From contig CAIOHR010000114.1 of the NCBI GenBank assembly GCA_903858115.1, positions 186,001 to 250,000 on the forward strand: DNA of 64,000 bases, given 5' to 3'. The notes under the pieces are model-generated. The model ran no database searches. It was not told the DNA's origin and saw only the letters and a list, made by a program, of their open reading frames with translations. Shown one piece after another: positions 20,847 through 29,956 of this stretch. Position numbers and translations under genes: made by a program. Source of the DNA: an uncultured Pirellula sp. Its GTDB lineage: Bacteria; Planctomycetota; Planctomycetia; Pirellulales; Pirellulaceae. Every line of letters begins with the position of its first letter. The stretch's first letter is position 1.

Positions 20847-22265
20847 TTAAGATTTGTAAGACCAATCGCGGATATCGACAAATTTGCCGGAGACGGCGGC
20901 GGCTGCGGCCATCGCAGGAGAAACGAGGTGTGTACGGCCTCCCTTTCCTTGTCGACCTTCAAAGTTTCGATTGGATGTCGATGCACATCGCTCACCAGGT
21001 TGCAACCGGTCGGGGTTCATGGCCAAGCACATGCTGCAACCTGCTTCACGCCAATCAAATCCGGATTCGCGGAAGATTTTGTCGAGCCCTTCTGCTTCGG
21101 CTTGACGTTTGACCTGACCGCTACCGGGTACGACCATCGCGTAGACTTTGTCGCTCACGCGGTACCCTTTGATGACGCTGGCTGCTGCGCGAAGATCTTC
21201 GATGCGAGCATTGGTGCACGAGCCGATAAAGACGCGATCGATCGAAACATCGGTTAGTGGGACTCCGGCCTTGAGTCCCATATATTCGAGAGCGCTAGCG
21301 GCGGACTTTTGTTCCGTTTCATCACCGAGCGAGCGTGGATCGGGAACTCTCTGACTGATCGATGTCACTTGACCGGGGTTGGTTCCCCACGTCACTTGAG
21401 GCTCAATCTCGGAGCCTTGATAAGTACTAACACGATCGTAGGTCGCACCGGGGTCACTCGGTAGTTGCTTCCATCGTTCAACGGCTGCATCAAAGTTCTT
21501 GGGCACAAAAGGACGACCTCGCAGATAGTCGTACGTGGTTTGATCGGGAGCGATCATCCCTGCTCGAGCTCCTGCCTCGATCGACATGTTGCAAACGGTC
21601 ATTCGCTCTTCCATGCTCAATCGTCGGATGACTTCGCCGGTATACTCCAACACATATCCAGTGCCGCCTGCCGTAGTCAGCTTTCCGATCAGGTAAAGGA
21701 TCAAATCTTTGGCCGTCACTCCAGGGGCCAGATTTCCGTCAACTCGCAGTTCGTAGGTCTTTGGCAAACTTTGGAGCAATGTTTGAGTTGCGAGCACATG
21801 CTCCACTTCGCTCGTGCCGATCCCAAATGCCAACGCTCCAAACGCTCCGTGTGTCGCGGTATGCGAGTCCCCGCAAACGATCGTCATTCCCGGTTGGGTG
21901 TAGCCTTGCTCGGGTCCGATGATGTGAACAATCCCTTGGTCGCGGTCATTCAAATCGTAGAGCCGAATGCCGAACTCTTTGCAGTTGTTTCGAAGCGTAT
22001 CCACTTGCTGCTTCGCGATCGGGTCAGCGATGGGCAAACTGCGATCGCTGGTTGGAACGTTGTGATCCGGCGTCGCGACGGTGCGTTCTGGCCGGCGAAC
22101 CTTGCGATTGGCCAGCCGAAGCCCTTCAAACGCTTGAGCGCTCGTAACTTCATGAACGAGATGCAGATCGATGTAGAGTACGGTTTGCTTCCCTGATTCC
22201 GAGTGGACTACGTGATTGTCCCAGATTTTCTGGAAGGTATTTCTTGGAGCCTTGTTGGTCGACAT
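20847..22265 (-). CDS. leuC: 3-isopropylmalate dehydratase large subunit LeuC
   Basis: A 472-residue aconitase-family subunit that isomerises 2- to 3-isopropylmalate with a [4Fe-4S] cluster. Cluster ligands are C350 ([11 protein letters not shown]), C410 and C413 ([11 protein letters not shown]). The motif [21 protein letters not shown] and the early [17 protein letters not shown] are typical. The ATG at 22265 (MSTNKAPRN) gives the usual length; the frame is open 30 codons further upstream. It heads a leuC-leuD-GT10 gene string and is divergent from the TerB-like gene. Confidence 0.96.
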   Translation of the reverse strand: MSTNKAPRNTFQKIWDNHVVHSESGKQTVLYIDLHLVHEVTSAQAFEGLRLANRKVRRPERTVATPDHNVPTSDRSLPIADPIAKQQVDTLRNNCKEFGIRLYDLNDRDQGIVHIIGPEQGYTQPGMTIVCGDSHTATHGAFGALAFGIGTSEVEHVLATQTLLQSLPKTYELRVDGNLAPGVTAKDLILYLIGKLTTAGGTGYVLEYTGEVIRRLSMEERMTVCNMSIEAGARAGMIAPDQTTYDYLRGRPFVPKNFDAAVERWKQLPSDPGATYDRVSTYQGSEIEPQVTWGTNPGQVTSISQRVPDPRSLGDETEQKSAASALEYMGLKAGVPLTDVSIDRVFIGSCTNARIEDLRAAASVIKGYRVSDKVYAMVVPGSGQVKRQAEAEGLDKIFRESGFDWREAGCSMCLAMNPDRLQPGERCASTSNRNFEGRQGKGGRTHLVSPAMAAAAAVSGKFVDIRDWSYKS

Positions 22266-22384
22266 ACAGATAGCTAAAAGGTGAAGTGGCAAAGACTCTG
22301 CTGGGGGTGTTCCAGGGAGACTGGCGAGGATATGCTGTAAGCCTCTATTTTTCACGATCCACCCCTTTTCGAATAGGCGAAACG

Positions 22385-22957
22385 ATGTCGAACGGCGATT
22401 CTTTGAAACAACGAGGAACAGCCCTTGAAAACCAATTCTTTGCAGACTTGGACGCGAAACTATTAGAAGAACTGAAGGCCAAGGTCGGAGCCGAACAGAC
22501 TTCTACGGAAATCTCTCGCATTTCAGGCATCAAGGAGCCAAAAGTCCTGGAGGGGATCTTAAAACTGGGAGTAACCGCACAGAGCTTGGCAGCCATGCGC
22601 GTGTTTCCTATGGTCGCGGTCGCTTGGGCCGACGGAACCGTCGATGAGTCCGAATCTTCCACGATTCACTCCTTGGCTGCCAATCATTTTCTCAAAGGGA
22701 CCAGCCCTGCATCCGATTTGCTGAAGAGTTGGCTCGAAACGAAACCCTCGTCCGACTTGCTTGCAGCGTGGGAATCCTACGCCAAGGCACTTGTCGAGTC
22801 TCTTTCGGCAGAAGAGGCCGAAGCGCTCCGCGAAACGATCGTTAGCGAAATAAAGACGGTGGCATCGGCTAGCGGTGGATTGCTAGGCTGGGCCTCGGTA
22901 TCGCAAGGCGAACATGCCGTGATGAACCGGATCATTGCTGCTCTAACCCGCGCATGA
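22385..22957 (+). CDS. TerB-like helical protein of unknown function
   Basis: The 190-residue protein contains [22 protein letters not shown], the acidic helix-turn pattern of TerB/DUF533-like domains (ADGxxxxxE). It ends in a second helical half with [19 protein letters not shown]. No signal peptide or membrane helix is seen. The ATG at 22385 follows a run of 33 open codons with no better site. cysC begins 16 bases downstream and an SGNH hydrolase gene overlaps cysC, so the three probably form an operon. The function is not known; the TerB resemblance is by motif only. Confidence 0.7.
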   Translation: MSNGDSLKQRGTALENQFFADLDAKLLEELKAKVGAEQTSTEISRISGIKEPKVLEGILKLGVTAQSLAAMRVFPMVAVAWADGTVDESESSTIHSLAANHFLKGTSPASDLLKSWLETKPSSDLLAAWESYAKALVESLSAEEAEALRETIVSEIKTVASASGGLLGWASVSQGEHAVMNRIIAALTRA

Positions 22958-22973
22958 TCGAGATCATTCTGTC

Positions 22974-23639
22974 ATGAGTGATGCTCCACAAGTCGTTTGG
23001 CATACGCAGTCCGTTACCCTGCAGCAGCGGACGCAGCGCAACGGACACAAGCCAGCCGTCTTGTGGTTCACGGGGCTCAGCGGATCGGGGAAGAGCACGA
23101 TCGCGAACATCGTGGATCGGATGCTTTTTGAACGAGGTTGCCAATCGTTTCTTCTCGATGGCGACAATGTGCGCCACGGTTTGTGCGCAGGCCCGAATCT
23201 ACTGGAACCGGTTTACGGTGCAGAGTTTTCGAAACGATTTGGACTAGGGTTCGGTCAACAAGATCGCGAAGAGAATATTCGTCGTGTCGGTGCGATAACC
23301 GAACTGTTTGCTTCCGCTGGTTTTATCTGCTTGACTGCGTTCGTAAGTCCCTATCGACGTGATCGCGAATTGGTAAGAGCATGTGTCGAGAAACAAAACG
23401 GTGGTGGCACCTTTGTCGAGGTCTTCGTTGATACGCCTCTTGAAATCTGCATCGCTCGCGATCCCAAGGGACTTTATCAACAAGCGATCGAAGGCAAGAT
23501 CAAGAACTTCACCGGCATCTCTGATCCTTACGAAGCGCCTGAGGCACCCGATTTGCATTTGCGAAGCGAGACTAGCTCGGCTGACGCGTTGGCACAACAA
23601 GTGATTGATTATCTATCCAAACACGGAGTTATCACATGA
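22974..23639 (+). CDS. cysC: Adenylylsulfate kinase CysC
   Basis: The 221-residue enzyme phosphorylates APS to PAPS. It has the P-loop GLSGSGKST, the substrate motif LLDGDNVRHGL, FGQQDREENIRRVGA, and FVSPYRRDRE followed by FVEVFVDTPLEICIARDPKGLY. Between DGDNVRHGL and DREENIRR there are about 18 extra residues (around GPNLLEPVYGAEFSKRFG) compared with the textbook enzyme. I believe this insert also occurs in other planctomycete and related CysC proteins. It overlaps the following hydrolase gene by four bases (ATGA). No cysD/N sulfurylase gene is in the window, so its use for sulfated polymers is only a guess. Confidence 0.93.
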   Translation: MSDAPQVVWHTQSVTLQQRTQRNGHKPAVLWFTGLSGSGKSTIANIVDRMLFERGCQSFLLDGDNVRHGLCAGPNLLEPVYGAEFSKRFGLGFGQQDREENIRRVGAITELFASAGFICLTAFVSPYRRDRELVRACVEKQNGGGTFVEVFVDTPLEICIARDPKGLYQQAIEGKIKNFTGISDPYEAPEAPDLHLRSETSSADALAQQVIDYLSKHGVIT

Positions 23640-24421
23640 ACATACGTATCCACCGGTCGCTCCTGTTGATGGCATGTGCAATGGTAAGCGTTGGATGGGC
23701 GACTCGTGGAAACGAAAGCGTGGCGCAAGAAACGCGACCGCCTGCTGCCGAGCCTAAGCTCTTCACGTCAGAACACATAGCCGCTAATAAGCTTGAGCCT
23801 TATCTCGAACGCGCCTCCAAATGGACGAAAGACATTGCGAACTTAACTGCAAACAATAAAACCGAAGGTAGCTCGGAAGCCATTCTGTTTCTGGGTAGTT
23901 CGAGCGTTCGTCGTTGGGAGAGTATCGCGAAGGATATTGCACCATTCCAACCCGTCCGACGTGGGTTTGGTGGCTCTCGATATTGCGATGTTGCCATTTA
24001 TGCCCCGACGCTCGTAAAGGATCTTGAGTATCGTGCTTGCGTGATTTTCGTTGGCAATGATGTTACGGGTTCGAAAGAAGATAAATCGGCCCAAGAGGTT
24101 TCGCGACTGGCAAAGTCTGTCATCGCTTCGGTACGACATCAACGAAGTTCCATTCCCGTCCTTTTGGTCAGCGTTACGGCAACCCCGTCGCGGTTCAAGG
24201 TTTGGGAAGAGATTCAAAAGGTGAATGCTGAGCTTCGGAAGCTGGGCGATGAGATGGAGAACGTGGACTTTTTGGATACCAGTTCTGAGTACTTGACTTC
24301 CGATGGACAACCGCGTCCCGAGTTGTTTGTCAAAGATCAACTCCATCAAAACGAAGTCGGTTACAAGATCTGGAGCAAACTTATTGTTGGCAGATTGGGC
24401 GAAATGCTGAAAGCGAAGTAA
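23636..24421 (+). CDS. Secreted SGNH/GDSL-like hydrolase
   Basis: A 261-residue exported protein with an N-terminal signal peptide (to about residue 29, ending ESVAQ). The SGNH blocks are visible: LFLGSSSVRRW (nucleophile Ser), RGFGGSR (block II Gly), FVGNDVTGS (block III Asn), and DQLHQNEVGY (block V Asp and His). It is probably a periplasmic carbohydrate esterase or lipase. The ATG overlaps the cysC stop, so it is translationally coupled to it. A strong hairpin terminator follows directly. Substrate unknown. Confidence 0.87.
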   Translation: MNIRIHRSLLLMACAMVSVGWATRGNESVAQETRPPAAEPKLFTSEHIAANKLEPYLERASKWTKDIANLTANNKTEGSSEAILFLGSSSVRRWESIAKDIAPFQPVRRGFGGSRYCDVAIYAPTLVKDLEYRACVIFVGNDVTGSKEDKSAQEVSRLAKSVIASVRHQRSSIPVLLVSVTATPSRFKVWEEIQKVNAELRKLGDEMENVDFLDTSSEYLTSDGQPRPELFVKDQLHQNEVGYKIWSKLIVGRLGEMLKAK

Positions 24422-24458
24422 GTGAGCGAGGGTTCAGCGTCCCTCGCTTACGCTTTTT
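24422..24458 (+). terminator. Rho-independent terminator after the SGNH hydrolase
   Basis: Arms gtgagcgaggg (24422-24432) and ccctcgcttac (24441-24451) pair with one G-T pair around an eight-base loop. They are followed by gcttttt. The stem starts on the base after the TAA of the hydrolase gene, and closes the TerB-like/cysC/SGNH operon. Confidence 0.85.
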
Positions 24459-24500
24459 GAAGTTGCGCATGCCAGGCTCGGAGGGCCGATATATCCAATG

Positions 24501-24520
24501 CCGGTGGTGTAAACCACCGG
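24501..24520. repeat. Palindrome within a repeat-like intergenic stretch
   Basis: The perfect stem ccggtggt/accaccgg with loop gtaa sits inside a GC-rich stretch (about 24475-24600) that includes gccgatatatccaatgcc. I recall similar phrases as dispersed extragenic sequences in planctomycetes, but only one copy is here. No coding sequence is supported in 24459-24678. Confidence 0.4.
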
Positions 24521-24678
24521 ATCGCTGCGGGTTGGGGTCAATAAGCCCACAAGCGCGGGATCTCCAACTCTTTGCCCGCAGCCAATGCTAAAATCAACCC
24601 GAAGAAGAGACTAGAATGATTTAGACTCGTCCGCTGGACGAAGCGATTTCACCACAACGGAAAAAGAAAGAGTGTGCT

Positions 24679-25671
24679 ATGCGAACGTTGCATCGTCGTA
24701 ATTTGTTGCAGTCTGCGGTTGCGTCCACTGGGCTGTTAGCTGTATCGAAGCTATTGGAGCCGTCGCGATCTGTGTTTGCCGATGTGGCCAAAACAGATTC
24801 CATGCCAATGCAATTGTACAAGAGTCTGACAGCCGCGCAGAAGCAGAATATCTGTTTGCCGATGAATCACGCTCGACGGCAATATGTAAGCAACTGGTGG
24901 TACATCCATCCCGATTATCGCATTCCGAACACGTTCAATGCCGAACAGCAAGAACTCATCAAGCAGATCTTTGATTCATTCCACAGCGATGCTCATCAAG
25001 ACGCAGTCAAGCACCAAGTTTTGATTGATCAATACGGGGATACCAAGAACGCTCCCGCAGTCGGATTCTTTGGCACTCCGGACGATAAGGATTTTGAGTT
25101 TATCTTCACCGGTCACCACGTCACTCGACGTTGCAATGCACACAGCGATCAAGGAAAGGGATTTGGTGGCGCGCCGATCTTTTATGGTCATTATCCTCAC
25201 CCAGAAGAAAGTATGAACGACAACTTCCGGGAAGCGAAAGACCATCCAGGCAATCCTTACTGGTATCAAGGACAATTGTTCAATCAGTTTGTGCAGTCGC
25301 TGACGGGGAAACAACAGACGGCAGGCTTGGTGGCTGGCGATCCTCGTAGCGAAAGACCTGAGGCTGTCATCAAAATCCCAACCGAAGCCCGCGGGCTGGC
25401 ATGCTCGGAGTTGAGTGCAGATCAAAAGAAACTACTGATCGATACGATGCAAGGCATGATGGCCATGTTTCGTCAAGAAGACGTTAAGGCGACGATCGAG
25501 ACGATCGAGACGAAGCATGTCGTTGATCGACTTCATGTCTCTTGGTACGGAGGCAAATACGATATCGGATCCGATCAAGTATGGGACACATGGCAGATCG
25601 AAGGCCCGGATATGGTGTGGTACTTCCGAGGCGAACCACACATCCACTGCTACTTTCATCTCAAGAGTTGA
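24679..25671 (+). CDS. DUF3500-like exported protein
   Basis: The 330-residue protein begins MRTLHRRNLLQSAVASTG, a twin-arginine-type leader with a hydrophobic stretch to about residue 35. The body fits DUF3500 members: FTGHHVTRRCNA in the middle (family GHHlt), FGGAPIFYGHYPH, and HVSWYGG followed by the C-terminal GEPHIHCYFHLKS with conserved histidines. Many His residues suggest a metal site, but that is inference. The function is unknown. It is preceded by a repeat-like intergenic region and converges on a membrane-protein gene. Confidence 0.75.
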   Translation: MRTLHRRNLLQSAVASTGLLAVSKLLEPSRSVFADVAKTDSMPMQLYKSLTAAQKQNICLPMNHARRQYVSNWWYIHPDYRIPNTFNAEQQELIKQIFDSFHSDAHQDAVKHQVLIDQYGDTKNAPAVGFFGTPDDKDFEFIFTGHHVTRRCNAHSDQGKGFGGAPIFYGHYPHPEESMNDNFREAKDHPGNPYWYQGQLFNQFVQSLTGKQQTAGLVAGDPRSERPEAVIKIPTEARGLACSELSADQKKLLIDTMQGMMAMFRQEDVKATIETIETKHVVDRLHVSWYGGKYDIGSDQVWDTWQIEGPDMVWYFRGEPHIHCYFHLKS

Positions 25672-25699
25672 TTTGTCGTCTATTTACGGAGTCTTTGAA

Positions 25700-26263
25700 T
25701 TACTGCCGAGGCATTTTCTCAATGTCACTCCACGTCAGGCCCTGTTTTGCTAACGCAAAGGCTTGAACGGCGGAGTTGTTCAAATAGATGATAAGCCCAT
25801 AGACCAACAAAGCTATTGAGGTAGGGGCGCAGTAGCAGGTTCCGATGGAGATCGAGCCCATGACCAAAGCCACAATTCCAAGGATCCGGCCCTTGAGCCA
25901 GAAGTTAAGGATCCCAGCTACGATTTGGATAATGCCCGGGATGACTCCCGCAATACCCATGGAGATATAGGTTGCGAAAAGGATCGTTTGCATTTGGGCC
26001 ACCGATGGGCCGTTCGGCGGTTGTTGCATTTTCTGTTGCTGAGCCGCAATCATACCCGGCATAAAGATGGAAATCCCGATCAGAAAACCACCCATGATCA
26101 AGAGCAGTACGCCATGCACGATGAGCAATATAGCTACCACGCGAATCTGAACGAGAATGGAAGCGCTAATTCTCGGTTCAAAGCCAGAAATGCCAGTGGA
26201 GTGACTGGTTTGACCAACACTGTCTGCTGCGTACGGGTTGTCGATGATGCGATTCCTTCTCAA
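25700..26263 (-). CDS. Predicted four-helix membrane protein
   Basis: The 187-residue protein has an N-terminal DNPYAAD segment, frequent at the start of planctomycete membrane proteins. It then has four hydrophobic helices (about 43-70, 91-116, 124-140, 147-165) and a C-terminal cytoplasmic tail (GLTWSDIEKMPRQ). The apparent start is TTG at 26263. A good AAGGA lies within the reading frame just before DNPYAAD, so the real start may be several codons further in and non-standard. Function unknown. Confidence 0.7.
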   Translation of the reverse strand: MRRNRIIDNPYAADSVGQTSHSTGISGFEPRISASILVQIRVVAILLIVHGVLLLIMGGFLIGISIFMPGMIAAQQQKMQQPPNGPSVAQMQTILFATYISMGIAGVIPGIIQIVAGILNFWLKGRILGIVALVMGSISIGTCYCAPTSIALLVYGLIIYLNNSAVQAFALAKQGLTWSDIEKMPRQ

Positions 26264-26682
26264 ATAAATGCCAATGAAAAGTCAAAGTGAAAATTGACAA
26301 ACATTAGACCTGTTTTTGCTGCCTGACGAAAGGTCGTAGCTGGAACTCGCTGGGTTGTGATTTGTTTTTCTCCCTGTAAGAATTTCCATTGGAGAGTGGC
26401 TCAAGTCGAACCTCAAAGTCTTTGATCTAGCGAACGCGGCGTGGATGTCGCTATCTCGCGAGGTTATAACGGACAACGTGGCGGTGGTTGGATCAACGGT
26501 CGCGAGTACTACACGGCATACAACCACAACCAAAGCCCCCAGTGCCAACATTCTCGATATGAACACCTGTAGATACGACGTGTTCGCCGCACGAAGCCAT
26601 CTCGAAACGCTTGCTTGAGCATCCAGTACACGTTACAAAACAGTGGATCCGTCGCCTCGTTCTCGCTGTAATTTGGAAATTT
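26264..26682. other. Intergenic stretch, no supported gene
   Basis: About 420 bases between the membrane protein and the nucleotidyltransferase-like gene. Short frames exist on both strands but none has a ribosome-binding site with protein-like composition. The last 100 bases should hold the promoter of the nucleotidyltransferase gene; I could not pick a clear -35/-10 pair. Confidence 0.5.
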
Positions 26683-27183
26683 ATGGACAATTTGCCATTC
26701 AATTATCGACGAGTGATGATGGAAATGAATCGTAATCATGTTTCCTTCTTACTCGTCGGTGGACTAAACTATTTCCTTGCTCATAAACCTGTTTCAACGC
26801 AAGACATTGATTTGCTTATAGAGAATTCGGCGACAAATCGACTAGCTTGTGAACAAGCATTGATAGCACTCGGCGCGGAGTGGGGCAAACGTGACGAGGA
26901 TTGGGAGCCCGTCAAAGAGAAAAGAAGTGGATGGCTTTGGGGGCAAAGCGTTTTTTGCTTGCTGACAACTAGTGGACCTGTTGATGTTTTTTTGTCCTTG
27001 CCCGGAATCCCAAGTTATTCGGAAGCAATGAAGCGATCTCTATTGCATTCGATTGAGGAGGACCTACAAATCAATTTGATTTCAGCTTACGACTTACTGC
27101 AATGCCAACTGGCAATCCCAGAGTCCAATCGAAAAATCGAACGGATGCGACATTTGCGGGAGATACTCGGAAATGAACCATGA
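26683..27183 (+). CDS. Nucleotidyltransferase-fold protein (MNT/AbiEii-like)
   Basis: The 166-residue protein carries FLLVGGLNYFLAHKPVSTQDIDLLIE. This is the GG...(10-13 residues)...DxD active-site pattern of minimal nucleotidyltransferases, here G-G with D-I-D. A later PVDVFLSLPG supplies a possible third acidic residue. I chose the ATG at 26683 (GGAA upstream) rather than 26611. The 80-residue ORF downstream overlaps by 11 bases, suggesting coupled translation as in toxin-antitoxin pairs. Several antitoxin and toxin families share this fold, so the role is uncertain. Confidence 0.72.
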   Translation: MDNLPFNYRRVMMEMNRNHVSFLLVGGLNYFLAHKPVSTQDIDLLIENSATNRLACEQALIALGAEWGKRDEDWEPVKEKRSGWLWGQSVFCLLTTSGPVDVFLSLPGIPSYSEAMKRSLLHSIEEDLQINLISAYDLLQCQLAIPESNRKIERMRHLREILGNEP

Positions 27184-27415
27184 TTCGAATTCCGCCTCTT
27201 TCGATGACTTCGAAAGGGAACACGAAAAACGGGACAAAAAAATCAGTAGTCAACAGAGTAGAGTTTGGGCAGACGGATTGCTTGCTTGCCTGCCTGATTC
27301 TGTTGGCTATCGTAAAAAATGTACTCCCCAAGACAGATTAGCAGAGCAAGAGGAGTTGAACCGTTGGGTAGAAGAATGGCTACAACGCTCCGGTCAAGTC
27401 AACACAGACTCCTAG
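27173..27415 (+). CDS. Small charged partner of the nucleotidyltransferase
   Basis: An 80-residue hydrophilic protein (FDDFEREHEKRDKKIS, then LAEQEELNRWVEEWLQRSG) that I do not recognise. Its ATG lies inside the end of the preceding gene, in another frame. This indicates co-translation with the nucleotidyltransferase-like protein. It is rich in Glu/Lys/Arg and probably helical. It may be an accessory or antitoxin-like partner, an inference from gene arrangement only. Confidence 0.55.
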   Translation: MNHDSNSASFDDFEREHEKRDKKISSQQSRVWADGLLACLPDSVGYRKKCTPQDRLAEQEELNRWVEEWLQRSGQVNTDS

Positions 27416-27464
27416 AGTTTCAAATCCAATACGGTTTTTCAATCTCAATAGAAAGTTAGCTACG

Positions 27465-28778
27465 ATGAGTTTACTAGTATGGGCCCTTCTCGCCTTTGTT
27501 CCAGGTGATGTTTGGCCTGGATTTCTCGGTATCGGCGCGACCGCTCCCACCGAGCAAAGCGTCGCTGTCGAATGGTCCCCTTCGAAGGGTGTAGCTTGGC
27601 AAAGCCCGATTGTGGGGCATGGCCAATCCAGTCCCGTCATTTGGAATGAGCGCATCTTCGTCTCCACCGTGGACGGCCCGAAGAAGGACAAATGTATCGT
27701 CGTCGCTTACTCGCTCAAGGATGGCAAAGAGCAGTGGGCGTATTCGATCGACTCGTCCGAACCCGTCGAGAATAGCGTCTATGTCAGTCGGGCAGCTCCA
27801 ACCCCCGTCGTAGATGAGACTCGATTAATCGTCTTCTTCGAAAGTGGCGATATCGTATCCCTCAGTCATGATGGGAAAGAACAATGGAGAAGATCGATCA
27901 GCAAGGATATTGGCAAGTTCAAGAACAAGTTTGGAATCGGTAGCTCACTTATCCAGAACAAAGACCATGTGTTCATCCTCATCGACGATGAAGGCCCTAG
28001 CTATCTCCTCGCACTCGATAAGAAGACGGGCAATACCGTTTGGAAGAAAGACCGCAAAGAAAAGGTGAGCTGGAGCTCTCCAGGCTTCGTTCGAGCAGGA
28101 GACAAGAACCATATCGTAGTGAGCTCTGCCGGTGCCATCGATGGTTACGATGAGACCAATGGCGAGTTGTTGTGGACTTATACCGACGTAGGTGGCAATA
28201 CGGCAACGACTCCCTTTGATCTTGGTAATGGCAGGTTCTTTGTGGCTGCATCCGCTGGACGGGAAGGAGAAAATACCGAGCTCGCTAAGAAATCGAACAT
28301 GCTGATGCAGATCGAAAAGACGGCGACTGGCTGGCAAGCCAAACCAAAGTGGCTCAGTGATGAAGCAACACCGAGTTGGGCATCACCAATTCAACATGCC
28401 GGTTGCGCTTACTGGGTGAATCGCGTTGGAGTCGTTTACTGTATCGATATGGAGTCAGGCAAACTGCATTACAAGCAACGCACAAAACAATCGTGTTGGG
28501 CAACCCCCGTCGGCATCGGCGATCGAGTCTACTTTTTTGGAAAGGAAGGCATCACCACCGTGCTTGCGGCTGGACCGGAATTCAAAATCTTAGCCGAGAA
28601 CGTTCTGTGGGAACCTGATTCGATCAAGCCGCCAGAGAACGCCGGTGCAAACGAAACGACCGAAGAACGCCGCCGGGCTGCCGCGATGTTTTCAGGACCG
28701 ACCGTCTACGGCGTTGCCATCGCGGACGGCAACATCGTACTTCGAATCGGTGAACGCTTGTTCTGTGTTCGCAAGTAG
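27465..28778 (+). CDS. PQQ-like beta-propeller protein
   Basis: The 437-residue protein shows repeated PQQ-type blades: SLKDGKEQWAYSID, SHDGKEQWRRSIS, LDKKTGNTVWKKD, DETNGELLWTYTD and DMESGKLHYKQ. This is the BamB/quinoprotein-like eight-bladed propeller family common in planctomycetes. The N-terminus is hydrophobic (MSLLVWALLAFVPGDVWPGFLG), consistent with a short signal peptide. Its ending (GERLFCVRK) is partly duplicated at 29903-29944 after the next gene. Function unknown; perhaps a periplasmic protein-protein scaffold or oxidoreductase part. Confidence 0.85.
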   Translation: MSLLVWALLAFVPGDVWPGFLGIGATAPTEQSVAVEWSPSKGVAWQSPIVGHGQSSPVIWNERIFVSTVDGPKKDKCIVVAYSLKDGKEQWAYSIDSSEPVENSVYVSRAAPTPVVDETRLIVFFESGDIVSLSHDGKEQWRRSISKDIGKFKNKFGIGSSLIQNKDHVFILIDDEGPSYLLALDKKTGNTVWKKDRKEKVSWSSPGFVRAGDKNHIVVSSAGAIDGYDETNGELLWTYTDVGGNTATTPFDLGNGRFFVAASAGREGENTELAKKSNMLMQIEKTATGWQAKPKWLSDEATPSWASPIQHAGCAYWVNRVGVVYCIDMESGKLHYKQRTKQSCWATPVGIGDRVYFFGKEGITTVLAAGPEFKILAENVLWEPDSIKPPENAGANETTEERRRAAAMFSGPTVYGVAIADGNIVLRIGERLFCVRK

Positions 28779-28802
28779 AAACGGAACTAGTGAAGCCTGT
28801 TA

Positions 28803-28835
28803 CCAACTTCAACTTCAACCTAAACTTAAACTTAA
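28803..28835. repeat. Hexanucleotide tandem repeat
   Basis: About five imperfect copies of a six-base unit (aacttc, aacttc, aaccta, aactta, aactta) lie 25 bases after the PQQ-like gene stop. It looks like a short slippage-prone microsatellite without coding potential. Confidence 0.6.
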
Positions 28836-28932
28836 AGCGTCGCTAAACAACTCCAAAGTTGTGATTCCGTAATTCCGGACACATATTGTTTAGCGACAAC
28901 TAAGTTTGCTGTAGAGATCTGAAAGGAAGGCG

Positions 28933-29892
28933 ATGATGTGGAACTATCGATGGATTTCATTCTTATTTCTTCTGACGGTCTTCGCCCCACTATCATGTTT
29001 GGCTCAAAGCACGTTCGAGCGTCTAGAGGAGTTCGCTTCTCGCAGCCTCGTGTTTGACGTACCATCGGTCGTTCATTTTGAAATCACCAGTATTAGAGAT
29101 GGTGAGAAATCTGGTCTTAGACTTCGCAAAATGATGGGACGATTCATTCAAGGGGAGAGGTTGGCATTCCGCATCGATCTTCAAGAAATGGGTGATACAG
29201 ACTCGGGACGGGAATGGGAACGCGAACACTTTCTGTCGATGCCAAACGGCGAGAGATTTCGCGCGTTTGAACGGCCCTCCGTTGGCTTCAATTCTGTCGT
29301 TGTTGATACAACAATTGAGAAGAGGGTTAGCGTGTCCGTGTCCAGGGGAAATCCCTTTCGTTACATCCTGAACGGATGCCAGTCGCTACGTAAAGAGCCT
29401 GAAGTCGATGTGTTTGATGCAATACGAAGGAACTTCGAAGAATTTGGTCATGAATCTCTTATTCGGCATAAGGCAGGGCCTGCTGTATATCGACTGGAAT
29501 TTGACAAAGAAATGCCCTGGCAGATCAATAGACACCAGGCGTTCATTCCTCAAGATACAGCACAGTTTTCTTCGATGCGCAAGAGTAAAACAAAAGTCCA
29601 GACACTTGAAGAGACAAAGAATTGGCTGTGTGCACGCGATGTTCGTGTTCGATGGAAAGATGTCAAGGATTTAGGTCCTGTCCCGTATTGGGTTCATTCG
29701 GTAGATGAAGGATTGGTGGCGGGTGATCCAAAATTCGCAGAGCAGATGGAAGCGTTTTTCTTTGGCTTTCAGTTCGATAATATTCCACTTGAAAAGTACT
29801 TTGATAAATCGCGATTCACGGAGTCGTCTCTCAAGGAAGATTTCAACCTCCAAGAAATTGAACAACTCAGGAAACGAGATATCAAAGACTAG
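28933..29892 (+). CDS. Secreted hypothetical protein
   Basis: A 319-residue protein with a clear signal peptide (residues 1-25, hydrophobic WISFLFLLTVFAPLSCLAQ). The mature part has alternating beta-like segments (VVHFEITSIRDG, ERLAFRIDLQEMG) reminiscent of lipoprotein-carrier folds. The C-terminal half is charged and ends in RKRDIKD. I do not recognise the family. AAGGAAGG precedes the double ATG. It sits between the PQQ-like gene and a duplicated copy of that gene's last bases, so it may have been inserted there. Confidence 0.7.
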   Translation: MMWNYRWISFLFLLTVFAPLSCLAQSTFERLEEFASRSLVFDVPSVVHFEITSIRDGEKSGLRLRKMMGRFIQGERLAFRIDLQEMGDTDSGREWEREHFLSMPNGERFRAFERPSVGFNSVVVDTTIEKRVSVSVSRGNPFRYILNGCQSLRKEPEVDVFDAIRRNFEEFGHESLIRHKAGPAVYRLEFDKEMPWQINRHQAFIPQDTAQFSSMRKSKTKVQTLEETKNWLCARDVRVRWKDVKDLGPVPYWVHSVDEGLVAGDPKFAEQMEAFFFGFQFDNIPLEKYFDKSRFTESSLKEDFNLQEIEQLRKRDIKD

Positions 29893-29902
29893 CAATCAAT
29901 CA

Positions 29903-29944
29903 CGTGCCATTCGATTGGAAGGCTTGCTCTGTGTTCGCATATAA
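29903..29944 (+). pseudogene. Duplicated 3' tail of the PQQ-like gene
   Basis: The stretch around ggcttgctctgtgttcgca (29920-29938) closely matches the last bases of the PQQ-like gene (cgcttgttctgtgttcgca, near 28756-28774) and reads LEGLLCVRI before a TAA, against GERLFCVRK in the gene. The similarity extends about 20 bases upstream at lower identity. It looks like the end of an old tandem copy or a footprint of gene insertion. Confidence 0.5.
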
Positions 29945-29956
29945 CAGGCCGCTTGC

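Noticed and set aside
26282..26702. Minus-strand frames with a hydrophobic start (MFISRMLALGALVVVV)
   Set aside because: They overlap each other in different frames and have no ribosome-binding site; the mature part is not protein-like.
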